A stretch of DNA of 64,000 nt from Streptomyces sp. GESEQ-4 (GCF_017948455.1 NZ_JAFFSU010000015.1:62001-126000); one strand, 5' to 3'; shown: positions 41,311 through 50,024, counted from the stretch's first letter. Numbers and translations: made by a program. The notes: generated by a model not told the origin, from the sequence alone.

Positions 41311-41346
41311 GCCATGTTCTTGAAACAGACGCCATGTTCTTGAAAC
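41311..41346. repeat. two direct copies of GCCATGTTCTTGAAAC, 20 bp apart
   Basis: Identical 16-mers at 41311-41326 and 41331-41346, spaced two helical turns apart, lie just upstream of the YceI -35 box. The position suggests an activator or cooperative repressor site. Confidence 0.6.
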
Positions 41347-41609
41347 GGAGTCGAGCGGTCACCTCGGGTACCCTCGACCGGCCGTCGAACCACGCTCGAG
41401 TTTCACTCCGGCGATGGCATGTGCCCCACATGAATGTGAGGTGGCTCTCGGCTGACGACTTTGTGCGACCCCTACAAGCCGGATCCCCTCTGACCAGTCG
41501 GAACGGCTGCATGCCGTCGTGGTTCTGTTCAGGGGTACCAGGAAAACAGGCCGGAGACTGTACGGAGTCGACGGCCCTCTTTCCTTGCTGTCCTTCGTAA
41601 GGTCACTAC

Positions 41610-43205
41610 ATGACCGTTTTGGATGAGGCGCCGGGTGAGTCCACGAGCGAGCCGACCGACGCCCGCGGGCGCGTGGCCGAGCTGCACGAGATCCGCGCGC
41701 AGGCGGTGGCCGGCCCGAGCGAGAAGGCGACGACGGCGCAGCACGCCAAGGGCAAGCTGACCGCCCGGGAGCGCATCGAGCTGCTGCTGGACGAGGGTTC
41801 CTTCCGGGAGGTCGAGCAGCTGCGCCGGCACCGGGCGACCGGGTTCGGTCTGGAGGGCAAGAAGCCGTACACCGACGGTGTGATCACCGGCTGGGGCACG
41901 GTGGAGGGCCGCACGGTCTTCGTCTACGCCCACGACTTCCGCATCTTCGGCGGCGCGCTGGGCGAGGCCCACGCCACGAAGATCCACAAGATCATGGACA
42001 TGGCCATCGCGGCCGGCGCGCCGCTGGTGTCCCTCAACGACGGTGCGGGGGCCCGTATCCAGGAGGGCGTCAGCGCGCTCGCGGGCTACGGCGGCATCTT
42101 CCAGCGCAACACCAAGGCGTCCGGGGTGATCCCGCAGATCTCGGTGATGCTGGGCCCGTGCGCGGGCGGCGCGGCCTACAGCCCCGCCCTGACCGACTTC
42201 GTGTTCATGGTCCGCGAGACCAGCCAGATGTTCATCACCGGCCCGGACGTGGTCAAGGCGGTCACCGGCGAGGAGATCACCCAGAACGGCCTGGGCGGCG
42301 CGGACGTACACGCCGAGACGAGCGGCGTCTGCCACTTCGCGTACGACGACGAGGAGACCTGCCTCGCCGAGGTGCGCTACCTCCTGTCGATGCTGCCGCA
42401 GAACAACCGCGAGAACCCGCCCCGCGTGGACTCCACGGACGCTCCGGACCGCCGCAGCGAGGTCCTCCTCGACCTGGTCCCGGCGGACGGGAACCGGCCG
42501 TACGACATGGCGAAGGTGATCGAGGAGATCGTCGACGACGGCGACTTCCTCGAGGTCCACGAGCGCTGGGCGCGGAACATCATCTGCGCGCTGGCCCGGC
42601 TCGACGGCCAGGTCGTCGGCATCATCGCCAACCAGCCGCAGAGCCTCGCCGGGGTCCTCGACATCGAGGCCTCGGAAAAAGCTGCGCGCTTTGTCCAGAT
42701 GTGTGACGCTTTTAACATCCCGATCGTCACTTTCCTCGACGTCCCCGGGTTCCTCCCCGGTGTCGACCAGGAGCACGGCGGGATCATCCGGCACGGAGCA
42801 AAGCTGCTCTACGCCTACTGCAACGCGACCGTGCCGCGGATCTCGCTGATCCTGCGCAAGGCCTACGGAGGTGCGTACATCGTCATGGACAGCCAGTCCA
42901 TCGGTGCCGACCTGACGTACGCCTGGCCGACGAACGAGATCGCGGTGATGGGCGCGGAAGGCGCGGCCAACGTCATCTTCCGCCGGCAGATCGCCGAGGC
43001 CCCGGACCCCGAGGCGATGCGGGCGCGGATGGTCAAGGAGTACAAGTCCGAGCTGATGCACCCGTATTACGCGGCCGAGCGCGGTCTGGTCGACGACGTG
43101 ATCGACCCGGCGGAAACCCGCGAGGTCCTGATCAAGTCCCTGGCGATGCTGCACACCAAGCACGCAGACCTGCCCTCCCGCAAGCACGGCAACCCTCCGC
43201 AGTAA
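41610..43205 (+). CDS. accB: acyl-CoA carboxylase, carboxyltransferase (beta) subunit
   Basis: This 531-residue carboxyltransferase transfers CO2 from biotin to acetyl- or propionyl-CoA. N-domain marks include ARERIELLLDEGSFREVEQL and a CoA pocket with LGPCAGGAAYSPALTDFVFM. The C-domain has LAGVLDIEASEKAARFVQMC, FLDVPGFLPGVDQEHGGIIR and LRKAYGGAYIVMDSQSIGAD. The residue after GGAY, which sets acyl-CoA choice (Asp422 in PccB, Ile420 in AccB of S. coelicolor), is Ile here (about residue 424), placing it with AccB, which accepts acetyl-CoA as well as longer acyl-CoA. The epsilon subunit gene follows, as in S. coelicolor. It supplies malonyl- and methylmalonyl-CoA for lipids and polyketides. Confidence 0.95.
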   Translation: MTVLDEAPGESTSEPTDARGRVAELHEIRAQAVAGPSEKATTAQHAKGKLTARERIELLLDEGSFREVEQLRRHRATGFGLEGKKPYTDGVITGWGTVEGRTVFVYAHDFRIFGGALGEAHATKIHKIMDMAIAAGAPLVSLNDGAGARIQEGVSALAGYGGIFQRNTKASGVIPQISVMLGPCAGGAAYSPALTDFVFMVRETSQMFITGPDVVKAVTGEEITQNGLGGADVHAETSGVCHFAYDDEETCLAEVRYLLSMLPQNNRENPPRVDSTDAPDRRSEVLLDLVPADGNRPYDMAKVIEEIVDDGDFLEVHERWARNIICALARLDGQVVGIIANQPQSLAGVLDIEASEKAARFVQMCDAFNIPIVTFLDVPGFLPGVDQEHGGIIRHGAKLLYAYCNATVPRISLILRKAYGGAYIVMDSQSIGADLTYAWPTNEIAVMGAEGAANVIFRRQIAEAPDPEAMRARMVKEYKSELMHPYYAAERGLVDDVIDPAETREVLIKSLAMLHTKHADLPSRKHGNPPQ

Positions 43206-43262
43206 CCCAGCGGACCCTCCGCGCTACCCGCGCGGAAACCTCTCTCACGGAGACTGAGACCT

Positions 43263-43454
43263 ATGAACACCCCTGACATCCGCGTCGAGAAGGGCCACGC
43301 CGAGCCCGAGGAAGTCGCCGCCATCACGGCCATCCTCCTCGCCCGCGCCGCCGCCCAGCCGCCCACCGAGCCGACCCACCGAGGCCGCGCCAAGGCAGGC
43401 TGGCGCCGCCTGGAGCGAGAGCCGGGATTCCGCGCACCACACAGCTGGCGCTGA
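43263..43454 (+). CDS. accE: acyl-CoA carboxylase epsilon subunit
   Basis: This 63-residue protein starts MNTPDIRVEKGHAEPEEVAA and has the ITAILLARAA helix and a basic WRRLEREPGFRAPHSWR end, the pattern of actinobacterial AccE/PccE. It bridges the biotin-carboxylase/carrier alpha subunit and the beta subunit and stimulates activity. It lies 57 bp after accB with ACGGAGACTGAGACC before the ATG. A long alpha subunit is encoded elsewhere. Confidence 0.9.
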   Translation: MNTPDIRVEKGHAEPEEVAAITAILLARAAAQPPTEPTHRGRAKAGWRRLEREPGFRAPHSWR

Positions 43455-43485
43455 AGCCCGCGCCCGAAGGAGGCCGCAGGCCTCC

Positions 43486-43516
43486 AAGGGGCGCGGGGAA
43501 CTGCGCGACCAGCCAC
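43486..43516. repeat. dispersed repeat GCGCGGGGAACTGCGCGA, copy 2
   Basis: AAGGGGCGCGGGGAACTGCG continuing CGACCAGCCAC, in the same orientation as copy 1 at 38863. It lies between accE and the conservon terminator. Confidence 0.75.
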
Positions 43517-43580
43517 ACACGGCCCGCAGGCGGCGAACTACCCGCAGGGGCAGCCCAGTAGCCGCACGCAGCACGCCAAA

Positions 43581-43616
43581 AGGGGGCGCCCTCTCCAAAC
43601 GGAGAGGGCGCCCCCT
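43581..43616. terminator. terminator of the first conservon operon and accBE
   Basis: AGGGGGCGCCCTCTCC (43581-43596) pairs perfectly with the 16-mer at 43601-43616 around AAAC. On the minus strand it is followed by TTT, so it suits termination of the conservon; it can also stop accBE. Confidence 0.85.
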
Positions 43617-43634
43617 TCACGCTGCACCGCGCGG

Positions 43635-44216
43635 CTAGCGCAACCGCGCCATCAGCGCGTGCTCCACAAGCGTGATCAGCGTCGACTTCGCGTCAGCCCG
43701 GTGGCGGGCGTCCGTCGTGATGATCGGGGTGTCGGGGCCGATCTGGAGGGCCTCACGGACCTCGTCCGGGTTGTACGGCTGCTGTCCGTCGAAGCCGTTG
43801 AGGGCGATGACGAACGGGAGTCCGCTGTTCTCGAAGTAGTCGACCGCGGGGAAGCAGTCGGCGAGACGGCGGGTGTCGACCAGGACGACCGCGCCGATGG
43901 CGCCGCGCACCAGGTCGTCCCACATGAACCAGAACCGGTCCTGACCGGGGGTGCCGAACAGGTACAGGATGAGGTCCTGGTCCAGGGTGATGCGGCCGAA
44001 GTCCATGGCGACCGTCGTGGTCGTCTTGTCCCCGGTGTGGGTGAGGTCGTCGATGCCTGCCGAAGCAGACGTCATGACGGCCTCCGTGCGCAGCGGGTTG
44101 ATCTCCGAGACGGCGCCGACGAACGTGGTCTTGCCCACGCCGAAGCCGCCAGCCACCACGATCTTCGCGGACGTGGTGGAGCGGGAAGGCCCTCCGCTAG
44201 AGCTTGCGAAGTCCAC
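43635..44216 (-). CDS. cvnD: conservon GTPase CvnD (first conservon)
   Basis: A 193-residue Ras-like/MglA-type small GTPase. G1 is GGFGVGKTTFVGAVSE (about 24-39), the switch region includes TVAMDFGRITLD, G3 is the degenerate FGTPGQDRF and G4 is ALNGFDG in place of NKxD. It is nearly identical to the second CvnD in this window (nine substitutions and a 2-residue indel by eye). The GTG start at 44216 overlaps the CvnC end by 20 bp. Conservons form membrane-associated signalling complexes resembling eukaryotic G-protein modules, affecting development and antibiotic production. Confidence 0.93.
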   Translation of the reverse strand: MDFASSSGGPSRSTTSAKIVVAGGFGVGKTTFVGAVSEINPLRTEAVMTSASAGIDDLTHTGDKTTTTVAMDFGRITLDQDLILYLFGTPGQDRFWFMWDDLVRGAIGAVVLVDTRRLADCFPAVDYFENSGLPFVIALNGFDGQQPYNPDEVREALQIGPDTPIITTDARHRADAKSTLITLVEHALMARLR

Positions 44217-44781
44217 TGAGCACCCTTTCGAGCAGTGTCACGTCTGGCTGGCCGCCGGCGTTCTCGTCGCCGCCGGGCTGATGGATGGCGACCAGGCCCG
44301 CCTCCGCCAAGTCGGCGACGAGGATCCTGGCCACGCCGAGGGGGATCGTGAGGAGAGCCGAGACCTCGGCCACCGACTTGATCTCTCGGCAGAGGTTGCA
44401 GATCCGCTGATGCTCGGGCAACTGGCCCTGCATCTGATGCGGCTGCGCGGTGGTGTGCACCAGTGCCTCGATGGCGAGCTGGTAGCGCGGGCGTGTCCGG
44501 CCGCCGGTCATGGCGTACGGGCGCACCAGGGGGTTGCTCGTCGCCCCGGCGGGCGCCGGCTCAGGGCTGCGTCGCTGCGGCTGCACCGGCTGGATGCGCG
44601 GCTGATGCGGCTGGTCGTACGGCCCGGGACCCTGCGGACCCTGAGGCGCGTACGGTTGCCGCCGCTGGCTCGGTGCGGAGGGGAAGTTGTACCGGTTCGC
44701 CGACCCGTCGTCCTGACCCGGGCCCTGGGCAGGGCCGTATGACCAGTTGCCCGAAGACGAACCGCCTGGGGGTGTTGCCAC
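44197..44781 (-). CDS. cvnC: conservon protein CvnC, DUF742 (first conservon)
   Basis: A 194-residue protein. The first 80 residues are low-complexity, rich in Pro, Gln and Arg (SQRRQPYAPQGPQGPGPY). The conserved DUF742 domain follows: LVRPYAMTGGRTRPRYQLAI, then a C-N-L-C pair in HQRICNLCREIKSVAEVSAL, a winged-helix-like part LTIPLGVARILVADLAEAGL and the end TLLERVLSGLRKL. The low-complexity start is 60 residues longer than in the second CvnC. GTG start at 44781. It overlaps cvnD, so translation is coupled. Its role within the conservon complex is not established. Confidence 0.92.
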   Translation of the reverse strand: MATPPGGSSSGNWSYGPAQGPGQDDGSANRYNFPSAPSQRRQPYAPQGPQGPGPYDQPHQPRIQPVQPQRRSPEPAPAGATSNPLVRPYAMTGGRTRPRYQLAIEALVHTTAQPHQMQGQLPEHQRICNLCREIKSVAEVSALLTIPLGVARILVADLAEAGLVAIHQPGGDENAGGQPDVTLLERVLSGLRKL

Positions 44782-44875
44782 TTTCTCCTCCTCCGACTGT
44801 GCCTGGCACCCATCACTGTGGAGCCGCGTCCCGAAACCTTACGGCCACGGGACGCCAAAACGCACCGTCTGACTG

Positions 44876-45298
44876 TTAGTTGAGAAGGCTCCCTTGGAGC
44901 TCCGCACGCAGATCAGGGGTGAGGACCGTACCGGCACGGTCCACCAGAAGCGCCATCTCGTACCCGACGAGGCCGATGTCCGCCTCCGGGTGTGCAAGTA
45001 CTGCGAGCGACGAACCGTCGGAGATGGACATGATGAACAGGAATCCCCGCTCCATCTCCACAACCGTCTGATTCACACTGCCGCCCTCGAAGATGCGCGA
45101 GGCACCGGCGGTCAGTGAGGTCAGACCGGAGGCGACCGCCGCGAGCTGGTCGGCGCGGTCGCGCGGAAAGCCTTCGGACATCGCCAGAAGGAGTCCGTCG
45201 GCGGAGACCACCACCGTGTGTGACACCCCGGGGGTGTTGTCCACGAAGTTGGTGATCAACCAGTTCAGGTTCTGCGCCGCCTGGCTCATCGGGCTCAC
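44876..45298 (-). CDS. cvnB: conservon roadblock/LC7 protein CvnB (first conservon)
   Basis: A 140-residue Roadblock/LC7-domain protein: MSQAAQNLNWLITNFVDNTP then GVSHTVVVSADGLLLAMSEG. The domain is thought to regulate the partner GTPase CvnD. The GTG at 45298, 6 nt after AGGAGCG and directly after the cvnA stop codon, is preferred over the ATG at 45289. It is followed by a 94-bp gap before cvnC. Confidence 0.92.
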   Translation of the reverse strand: MSPMSQAAQNLNWLITNFVDNTPGVSHTVVVSADGLLLAMSEGFPRDRADQLAAVASGLTSLTAGASRIFEGGSVNQTVVEMERGFLFIMSISDGSSLAVLAHPEADIGLVGYEMALLVDRAGTVLTPDLRAELQGSLLN

Positions 45299-45299
45299 A

Positions 45300-46970
45300 C
45301 TAACGCTCCTGGTTGTAGGTGCTGTCAGGACCACTGTGTTGATTCCTAGTGGCCTGGCCGTTCGTTTCACTTCCCGCGCTGCGGCCCCGCTGGACCCCGC
45401 GGCGCAGGTTGCTCAGCCTGCCCCGGACGTCCTCGGGAGCGCGGGAGACCTGTGGGCCACCCTGAGGGGTCGCTTCGGCGGTGCCTTCGACCAGGTTGGC
45501 CTTGGGTACCCGCCGCGGCAGGCCGGAGGCGGTCACGCCGCCCGCCTTGGGCTTGCGGAGCTGTGCGGCCTGCTGCCAGCGCGCGTCGTTCGCCGAGCGC
45601 CAGTCGCCATTGCCGCTGCCGTTGCTTTCCGGTGCGGAGGCCGGCTGCTCCTGGTTCACGGGCCGCGAGCCGTTGCCGTTCGCGGGGGTCGATCCGCGGC
45701 GGGGCAGTCCGGCGTCGGTCAGCTCGTGAGACGCGGAGGGGGCCGGTCCCGGACGGTCGAAGCCTACGTGGTCGCTTTCACTCGCGTCAGCGGCCGGCGT
45801 GGACTCCGGTTCCGGAGCGTACTCGGACCCGTAGCCGTTCTGGTAGTCGTTCTGCTGCGGCCAGTCGTCCTGGTAGCGGCGCTCCTCGAAGGCCGCGAAC
45901 GTCTCCGGCGCGGAGCCGCGGGGCGCCGAGTGGTTCTCCTGGACCGGCTCCGGATAGGAGGGCTCGGGGTAGCCGCCGTTCGACGAGAACGTGTCGCTCT
46001 GCGGCAGGCCCCCGTTCGGCGCGTAGTACGGCTCGTCGTACGCCGGACGCTGCTGCTCCTCGTACGGCGTCTGCTGCCGCTCGTCGTACGCCGTCTGCTG
46101 GTCGTACCCGCCGGGCTGCTCGGGGTAGCCGCCCTGGCCGCCCTCGTAGGGCTGCTGCAGGTCGTCGAACGCGTCGGGGTACGAGGGGGCGGAAGCGTCC
46201 TGGCCGGGCTGCTGGCCCGGGTCCTGCGGACTCTGGGACTCCAGGGCCGCCCGGCGCTCCTCGCGCATCAGGGAGCGGCCTACGGGGTCCAGCTCGCGTA
46301 TGTCGTCCGGGACCTCGGAGTAGCGGCTGTCGTCGAAGCCGAGCTCCGCGGCCGTGCGCAGCGGCTGGCGGTTGAAGTCCTCACCCTGGAAGCTGCGCTC
46401 CGGGATGATCTGGGAGACCGTGAACTCGTCCGGGGCCGACTGGTAGTCGCCGCCACCACCGTGGGTGATCGCGTCGGGCAGCATGACCAGGGACGTCGTA
46501 CCGGCCTGCTCGCCGGAGGGGCGCAGCTGGACGCGGATGCCGTGTCGGTCGGACAGCCGGCCGACCACGAACAGGCCCATGCGCTGGGAGATCGCGGCGT
46601 CCACGGTCGGCGGGTTGGCCAGCTTGTGGTTGATGTCCGCGAAGTCCTCGGCGGTGAGGCCGATGCCCTTGTCGTGGATCTCGATCATCACGCGGCCGTC
46701 GGGCAGCCGGGTCGCGGTGACACGGACCTTGGTCTGCGGGGAGGAGAACGTGGTGGCGTTCTCCAGGAGCTCGGCCAGCAGGTGCACGAGGTCGGTGACC
46801 GCGCGGCCGTGGATCTCGGCCTCCGGGACGCCGGAGAGCTCGATGCGCTCGTACTGCTCCACCTCGGAGGAGGCGGCGCGCAGCACGTCGACCAGCGGGA
46901 CCGGCTGGTCCCAGCGGCGGCCGGGCTCCTCGCCGGCGAGGACCAGGAGGTTCTCGCCGTTGCGGCGCAT
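45300..46970 (-). CDS. CvnA C-terminal fragment: GHKL ATPase domain and tail
   Basis: From the first available ATG (46970, MRRNGENLLVLAGEEPGRR) to the natural stop. It holds the N-box LLAELLENATTFSSPQTKV, the G1-like MIEIHDKGIGL, the G2-like ISQRMGLFVVGRLS and a tail rich in Gln, Pro and Tyr ending in GLPRRVPKANLV and RGRLSNLRRG. No ribosome site precedes the ATG, so independent expression looks unlikely; it would need readthrough or re-initiation. Confidence 0.5.
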   Translation of the reverse strand: MRRNGENLLVLAGEEPGRRWDQPVPLVDVLRAASSEVEQYERIELSGVPEAEIHGRAVTDLVHLLAELLENATTFSSPQTKVRVTATRLPDGRVMIEIHDKGIGLTAEDFADINHKLANPPTVDAAISQRMGLFVVGRLSDRHGIRVQLRPSGEQAGTTSLVMLPDAITHGGGGDYQSAPDEFTVSQIIPERSFQGEDFNRQPLRTAAELGFDDSRYSEVPDDIRELDPVGRSLMREERRAALESQSPQDPGQQPGQDASAPSYPDAFDDLQQPYEGGQGGYPEQPGGYDQQTAYDERQQTPYEEQQRPAYDEPYYAPNGGLPQSDTFSSNGGYPEPSYPEPVQENHSAPRGSAPETFAAFEERRYQDDWPQQNDYQNGYGSEYAPEPESTPAADASESDHVGFDRPGPAPSASHELTDAGLPRRGSTPANGNGSRPVNQEQPASAPESNGSGNGDWRSANDARWQQAAQLRKPKAGGVTASGLPRRVPKANLVEGTAEATPQGGPQVSRAPEDVRGRLSNLRRGVQRGRSAGSETNGQATRNQHSGPDSTYNQER

Positions 46971-47009
46971 ACGGGTCGCGAGGTGGTCCAGCTTGAAGAG
47001 GTTCTCCAG

Positions 47010-48572
47010 CTAGTCCGGGTCGGCCTCGTTGTTCTCCAGGTCGGTGATCAGGGTCAGCTGGCCCTCGATCAGCGACTGGTTGCGGCGCGACAGGTTGGTG
47101 AAGATCGCGTTGATGTTGCCCCGCAGTAGGGCCTGCTCGGCGGCCAGTCGGACCGCCTCGCGGTGGACCTGGTCGAAGGCGCGGGCGACCTCGCCGATCT
47201 CGTCGGTCGAGTTGATCGGAATCGGCGCGACCCGGGTGTCGACGCGGCCGGGGTCGGTGCGCGACAGCTGGTCGACCAGCATCGGCAGCCGCTGCTCGGC
47301 GATGCCGAAGGCGGCGTTGCGCAGCTGGCGCATCGAGCGGGACATCTGGCGGGCCACCATGCCGGCCAGGATGAACGCGGCGAGCAGGGCGACCACGACG
47401 GCGGCACCCACGATGAAGGCGTCCCGCTTGGCGTCGTCGGAGATCGTCGCGGCCTCGTTCACCGCGGTGTTGGCGAGGTCGGTCTCGATCTTGTTGTACG
47501 CGTTGAACTTGAGGGTGTTGACCGCCCACCAGTTCTCGGCGGTGATGCCCTGCTGGGCGAGCGCCTCGCGAGCGCTGGGGTCCGTGGTCTGAAGCCCCGA
47601 GATGGCCGCGACCATGTCGGTCGGGTCGGACGGCGGCGGGACGTACTTCTCGCCCTTCTGGGCGGCGTCCGCGGCGGCCTGCTTGGCCATCGCAGCGCCC
47701 TCGGCCTTGATCTGCTTCGTGGCGTCTTCCAGCTTCTGGACGTCCTGCTCGGTGCCACCGCTCTGGTACTCCTGGATGGCGATGCCCTCCAGGTACGCGT
47801 ACGAGGACAGGGCGACCCGCTGCTGGGCCAGGCTGGTGGCGCTGGTGCCCGGCTTGATCAGCATGTGCATGCCGATGGAGCGCTCCAACGAGAGCGCGCC
47901 CTTGGTCAGCGAGATGGCGTAGACCGTGCGGCCGTAGCTGGTGATGTTGCCGGTGCCCAGGCCGAGCTCGTTGGAGAACTCGAGCAGCCGGTGCTCGACC
48001 TCCACGTAACCCTCTTCGGTCTGCACGCCCGTGAGCTTGTCGGTGTAGGCGCCGGCGCGGAGCTGCGCCAGCTTCGGCTCCACCTCACGGATGCGATCCA
48101 GACGGCGCACGAGGTTGGGCCGGTCCGGCATGTTCTGCGCGGCCTCGTCGAAGACGTCGGCGGCCTCGTCTGTCGCCTTGCGGGCAGCCACGACCGTCTT
48201 GTCGTCCTCGCCCTTGCCCTGGAGCAGGGGCGCGGCGGTCACGTCGCGCTCGACCAGCAGCTTGTCGCCATAGGACAGGGCGGCCCGGACCAGGCGCGCG
48301 GTGTTCTCCGCGTCCTCGGCCTCCTGCCAGGTGTCGATCGAGCTCTTCACCTGGAAGCCGCCCATGACCAGGCCGACCACCACGGGTATGAGCAGGATCG
48401 CGTTCAGCCGGGTCGGCACGCGCCAGTTGCGTGGGGAGAAACGGCCGCCGCTCGGAGCCGGCGCGGCCGTTGGCTCCGATCCGGGCACATGGGCGGGCGC
48501 CGCTCCGCGCGGCGGCGGGGTGAAGTTGCCCCGCGCCGACGACGGCTCGGGACCGTTCTTGCTTCGCCTCAC
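47010..48572 (-). CDS. CvnA N-terminal fragment: sensor, membrane and HAMP part
   Basis: 520 codons from GTG 48572 to the amber codon. It contains both membrane segments, the extracytoplasmic helical domain (about 75-400), the HAMP linker (MSRSMRQLRNAAFGIAEQRL, DEIGEVARAFDQVHREAVRL) and the first helices of the dimerisation region (NRSRRNQ-like NLSRRNQSLIEGQLTLITDL). If not read through, this product would be a sensor without a kinase domain and could act as a dominant-negative partner. Confidence 0.7.
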   Translation of the reverse strand: MRRSKNGPEPSSARGNFTPPPRGAAPAHVPGSEPTAAPAPSGGRFSPRNWRVPTRLNAILLIPVVVGLVMGGFQVKSSIDTWQEAEDAENTARLVRAALSYGDKLLVERDVTAAPLLQGKGEDDKTVVAARKATDEAADVFDEAAQNMPDRPNLVRRLDRIREVEPKLAQLRAGAYTDKLTGVQTEEGYVEVEHRLLEFSNELGLGTGNITSYGRTVYAISLTKGALSLERSIGMHMLIKPGTSATSLAQQRVALSSYAYLEGIAIQEYQSGGTEQDVQKLEDATKQIKAEGAAMAKQAAADAAQKGEKYVPPPSDPTDMVAAISGLQTTDPSAREALAQQGITAENWWAVNTLKFNAYNKIETDLANTAVNEAATISDDAKRDAFIVGAAVVVALLAAFILAGMVARQMSRSMRQLRNAAFGIAEQRLPMLVDQLSRTDPGRVDTRVAPIPINSTDEIGEVARAFDQVHREAVRLAAEQALLRGNINAIFTNLSRRNQSLIEGQLTLITDLENNEADPD

Positions 48573-48960
48573 TCGACCAACAACCTCTCGGCGGTCGGCA
48601 CCTTCGGTGTGCCGCAGTGTCTCAGAGCCCTGTTCGTCATCGACTGATGAGTACGTCTTTGACTATTGGGCAGTTCAGGCATTCCAGCACGTGGCCGTGC
48701 GCTCTTCCAAACAGTGGAAAGTGATCATTACAAGCGATGTAAGCCCCAGATAAAACGGTCATAAAGAGCGAGCCCCGTCAAATGACGGGGCCTTTGTGTG
48801 CGCAGCGACACGAGTCGACCGCGACGCGTGGCGGTACCACCCGATTCCTCTGCCGAAACGTTATGAACACCGTGGCCGACCGTGTCAAAGGACACAGTCG
48901 GCTCCGGGACATCTACGACAACTGCCGTATGGCGCTTCCGATTTGAATGTGACGTGAGCG
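48573..48960. other. intergenic region between the two conservon operons
   Basis: 388 bp without a supportable gene. It must hold the promoter of the first cvnA (CGAGAGG lies 13 nt before its GTG) and the 3' end of the second operon, whose terminator is at 48772-48791. The stretch 48650-48770 is noticeably more AT-rich than its surroundings. Confidence 0.5.
48772..48791. terminator. terminator downstream of the second conservon
   Basis: GCCCCGT (48772-48778) and ACGGGGC (48785-48791) form a stem with a CAAATG loop; on the minus strand the sequence continues into TCGCTCTTTAT. Confidence 0.6.
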
Positions 48961-49536
48961 CTACCTCAGACGAGCCATGAGAGCGTGCTCGACCAGCGTG
49001 ATCAGGGCACTCTTCGCATCTGACCGGTGTCGGGCATCCGTCGTGATGATCGGGGCGTCCGGACCGATCTGGAGGGCCTCACGGACCTCTTCGGGAGCGT
49101 ACGGCTGGTGCCCGTCGAAGCCGTTGAGTGCGACGACGAACGGCAGACCGCTGTTCTCGAAGTAGTCCACCGCCGGGAAGCAGTCGGCGAGACGGCGGGT
49201 GTCGACCAGGACCACGGCACCGATGGCGCCGCGCACCAGGTCGTCCCACATGAACCAGAACCGGTCCTGACCCGGCGTACCGAACAGGTACAGGATCAGG
49301 TCCCGGTCCAGCGTGATGCGGCCGAAGTCCATGGCCACCGTGGTGGTGGTCTTGTCCCCGGTGTGGGTGAGGTCGTCGATGCCCGCGCTCGCGGACGTCA
49401 TCACGGCCTCGGTGCGCAGCGGGTTGATCTCGGAGACGGCGCCGACGAACGTCGTCTTGCCGACGCCGAAGCCGCCGGCCACCACGATCTTCGCGGAGGT
49501 GGTGGACCGACCTCCGTCAGAGCTTGCGAAGTCCAC
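48961..49536 (-). CDS. cvnD: conservon GTPase CvnD (second conservon)
   Basis: A 191-residue small GTPase with the same motifs as its neighbour (GGFGVGKTT, TPGQDRF, ALNGFDG). Differences from the first copy are confined mainly to the far N-terminus and to the stretch after ALNGFDG (HQPYAPEEVREAL). Such closeness suggests recent duplication or gene conversion, or strong purifying selection. The GTG start at 49536 overlaps the cvnC end by 20 bp. Confidence 0.93.
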   Translation of the reverse strand: MDFASSDGGRSTTSAKIVVAGGFGVGKTTFVGAVSEINPLRTEAVMTSASAGIDDLTHTGDKTTTTVAMDFGRITLDRDLILYLFGTPGQDRFWFMWDDLVRGAIGAVVLVDTRRLADCFPAVDYFENSGLPFVVALNGFDGHQPYAPEEVREALQIGPDAPIITTDARHRSDAKSALITLVEHALMARLR

Positions 49537-49912
49537 TGAGCACCCTTTCGAGCAGTGTCACATCGGGCGCGCCGGTGCTCTCGTCGCCGCCCGGCTGATG
49601 GATGGCGACAAGGCCGGCCTCGGCGAGGTCGGCGACGAGGATCCTCGCCACGCCGAGCGGCATGGCGAGGAGAGCCGACACCTCGGCGACCGACTTCACC
49701 TCACGGCACAGATGGCAGATGCGCTGGTGCTCCGGGAGGAGTCCCATGAGCGCCGCCGGGTCGGCCGTGGTGCTGATCAGGGCCTCGATGGCGAGCTGGT
49801 AGCGCGGCCTGGTACGGCCACCGGTCATCGCGTAAGGACGTACCAGCGGCTCGTCGCCTTCGTCCCCGTACGGCTCCGCGTACGGATCATGAGAGGCGGT
49901 GGGCGGGGTCAT
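49517..49912 (-). CDS. cvnC: conservon protein CvnC, DUF742 (second conservon)
   Basis: A 131-residue compact version. A short acidic start (MTPPTASHDPYAEPYGDEGD) leads straight into LVRPYAMTGGRTRPRYQLAI, the C-H-L-C pair in HQRICHLCREVKSVAEVSAL, and the end TLLERVLSGLRKL shared with the first CvnC. The difference in N-terminal length between the two copies may give each complex its own contacts. An AGGATTC tract precedes the ATG. It is coupled to cvnD. Confidence 0.92.
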   Translation of the reverse strand: MTPPTASHDPYAEPYGDEGDEPLVRPYAMTGGRTRPRYQLAIEALISTTADPAALMGLLPEHQRICHLCREVKSVAEVSALLAMPLGVARILVADLAEAGLVAIHQPGGDESTGAPDVTLLERVLSGLRKL

Positions 49913-50024
49913 GAATCCTCCGGGCGGGACAGCAAGTCGGTCAGTCGTGCCGTCAGACGGTGGCCGGTGGGGGGATTGTGGCGGCCGGACGGTGATTTGG
50001 TGAGACGGGTAGATCCGGGGCGGG

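Larger units (their letters stand above)
45300..48572 (-). pseudogene. cvnA: conservon sensor kinase CvnA interrupted by an in-frame amber codon
   Basis: Together the two halves form a normal CvnA of about 1090 residues: N-terminal membrane segment (LNAILLIPVVVGLVMGG), an outside nitrate/nitrite-sensor-type helical domain, second membrane segment (VVVALLAAFILAGMV), HAMP linker, then a GHKL ATPase domain and a long Gln/Pro/Tyr-rich tail. A TAG codon (minus strand, 47012-47010) falls between NNEADPD and LENLFKLDHLATRM. The reading frame is unchanged on both sides, and the paralogue at 50448-54188 has CAG (Gln) at that place, so one C-to-T transition explains it. The stop separates the sensor from the ATPase domain. 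Whether it is a true null, a readthrough site or a sequence error cannot be told from this window. Confidence 0.85.

Noticed and set aside
46970..47012. Frameshift as the cause of the split cvnA
   Set aside because: The frame is the same on both sides and alignment with the paralogue is continuous; only one base of one codon differs.
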